A DNA stretch of 21,208 bases from CAYUUR01 sp964510235 (GTDB lineage: Bacteria; Patescibacteriota; Saccharimonadia; Saccharimonadales; CAYUUR01), in NCBI GenBank assembly GCA_964510235.1, contig CAZEBF010000016.1:1-21208 (forward strand), in the 5' to 3' direction. Shown piece by piece: positions 20,958 through 21,208 of the stretch. The notes beneath the pieces were generated by a model, which made no database searches, had not been told where the DNA came from, and worked only from the letters and a program-made list of their open reading frames with translations. The position numbers and the translations under genes are program-made. Numbering within the stretch: the first letter of the stretch is position 1; each line of letters begins with the position of its first letter.

Positions 20958-21076
20958 CCCTCACAAGCCATTTTCATGTGATGAAGCTATTCTAGCACAA
21001 AGTGGACGATAATTCAGCCAAGTGTTGTAGGAATATCATTACACCCTATCCCTTGCTCTGTGACAACATCATAATC

Positions 21077-21208
21077 TTACTTTTGCATAGTCTGTGATAG
21101 CTCCTTCATGTCTGCTCGGCCTTGCCGAGCGAGCCACCCACCTTTTTGTGTCAGCAAAAAGGATGGGCCAAAAACTGACACGCCACTGAAGCCACACGGT
21201 TGTCTGGA
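21077..21208 (-). CDS. Possible partial CDS at the window edge, unknown function
   Basis: On the minus strand a frame is open from the window edge for 43 codons, ending with a TAA at 21077-21079. The visible C-terminus (GVSVFGPSFLLTQKGGWLAR, then QGRADMKELSQTMQK) has ordinary amino acid composition. I do not recognise it. A second minus-strand frame is also open over the same span, so the frame alone is weak evidence. The DNA here also folds strongly: a hairpin at 21114-21130 and one at 21137-21167 whose loop matches a downstream segment, so it may be an RNA gene instead. Confidence 0.35.
   Translation of the reverse strand, partial: SRQPCGFSGVSVFGPSFLLTQKGGWLARQGRADMKELSQTMQK
21114..21130. 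repeat. 7-bp perfect inverted repeat
   Basis: GCTCGGC (21114-21120), CTT loop, GCCGAGC (21124-21130). It forms a tight hairpin on either strand. No T-tract follows, so it does not look like an intrinsic terminator. Confidence 0.5.
21137..21181. repeat. Hairpin with loop complementary to flanking sequence (possible pseudoknot)
   Basis: Stem 21137-21148/21155-21167 (12 pairs, one bulged A) with loop TGTCAG (21149-21154). GTGTCAG (21148-21154) is complementary to CTGACAC (21175-21181). Loop-to-flank pairing of 6-7 bp would make an H-type pseudoknot or a competing hairpin. Confidence 0.4.

Noticed and set aside
1..21208. CRISPR array, transposase or insertion sequence
   Set aside because: No regularly spaced repeats, no transposase-like protein and no terminal inverted repeats with target duplications were seen.

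Overview
The window looks like a chromosomal piece of a small-genome bacterium of the Patescibacteria (CPR), most likely Saccharibacteria (TM7). That placement is an inference. It rests on a reduced dcw cell-division cluster ordered mraZ-rsmH-ftsL-ftsI-ftsW-murG-ftsQ with no mur ligase genes inside it, a protein fusing a sigma-70 region 4-like domain to HARE-type winged helices, very tight and overlapping gene packing, standard use of UGA as stop, and many -10 boxes sitting directly on start codons (leaderless mRNAs). No rRNA, tRNA, CRISPR array or insertion sequence was seen.

Positions 1-11010 are a mixed accessory/housekeeping stretch: a 5'-truncated unknown protein, a NIPSNAP protein, a Nudix hydrolase, a CYTH phosphatase/cyclase-like protein, a two-helix membrane protein, a GNAT acetyltransferase, a PIF1-like helicase with an extra C-terminal HTH-like tail, a ClC-type anion transporter, a SanA/YdcF-like membrane protein, an orphan prephenate dehydrogenase-like protein, a NYN-domain nuclease overlapping a small two-helix K+ channel, a PIG-L deacetylase divergent from a GH1 beta-glycosidase, and a membrane-anchored LysM-like protein ending in a clear terminator.

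Positions 11040-18512 are the dcw cluster. Its promoter carries four GTGGGT boxes in two 10-bp-phased pairs around the -10, as expected for MraZ autoregulation. Between mraZ and rsmH lies a 444-nt non-coding stretch with strong RNA structure, including a 25-position long-range helix (24 pairs) spanning 272 nt and several mutually exclusive alternative pairings. Between rsmH and ftsL is a short ORF with a Shine-Dalgarno-like sequence, followed by two mutually exclusive hairpins, an attenuator-like layout. A 10-codon leaderless mini-ORF overlaps the ftsW start by ATGA, and ftsW overlaps murG by 83 nt. Most dcw starts are preceded by A/C-rich tracts (AAAACAAAAACA-like) in place of a Shine-Dalgarno sequence.

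Positions 18513-19129 hold no convincing long gene: a -10 box, a possible 23-residue very basic peptide, several hairpins, and a 16-nt near-identical direct repeat bracketing the stretch. On the minus strand beyond it are a putative 2OG-Fe(II) oxygenase and, upstream in the same operon, the sigma-region-4/HARE protein with a textbook promoter. The right edge carries a short open frame (minus strand, cut by the window) that also folds into a possible pseudoknot.

The most promising undescribed element is the structured RNA between mraZ and rsmH, together with the attenuator-like leader before ftsL. The two could make a cis-acting RNA control layer in this division cluster, in addition to MraZ.
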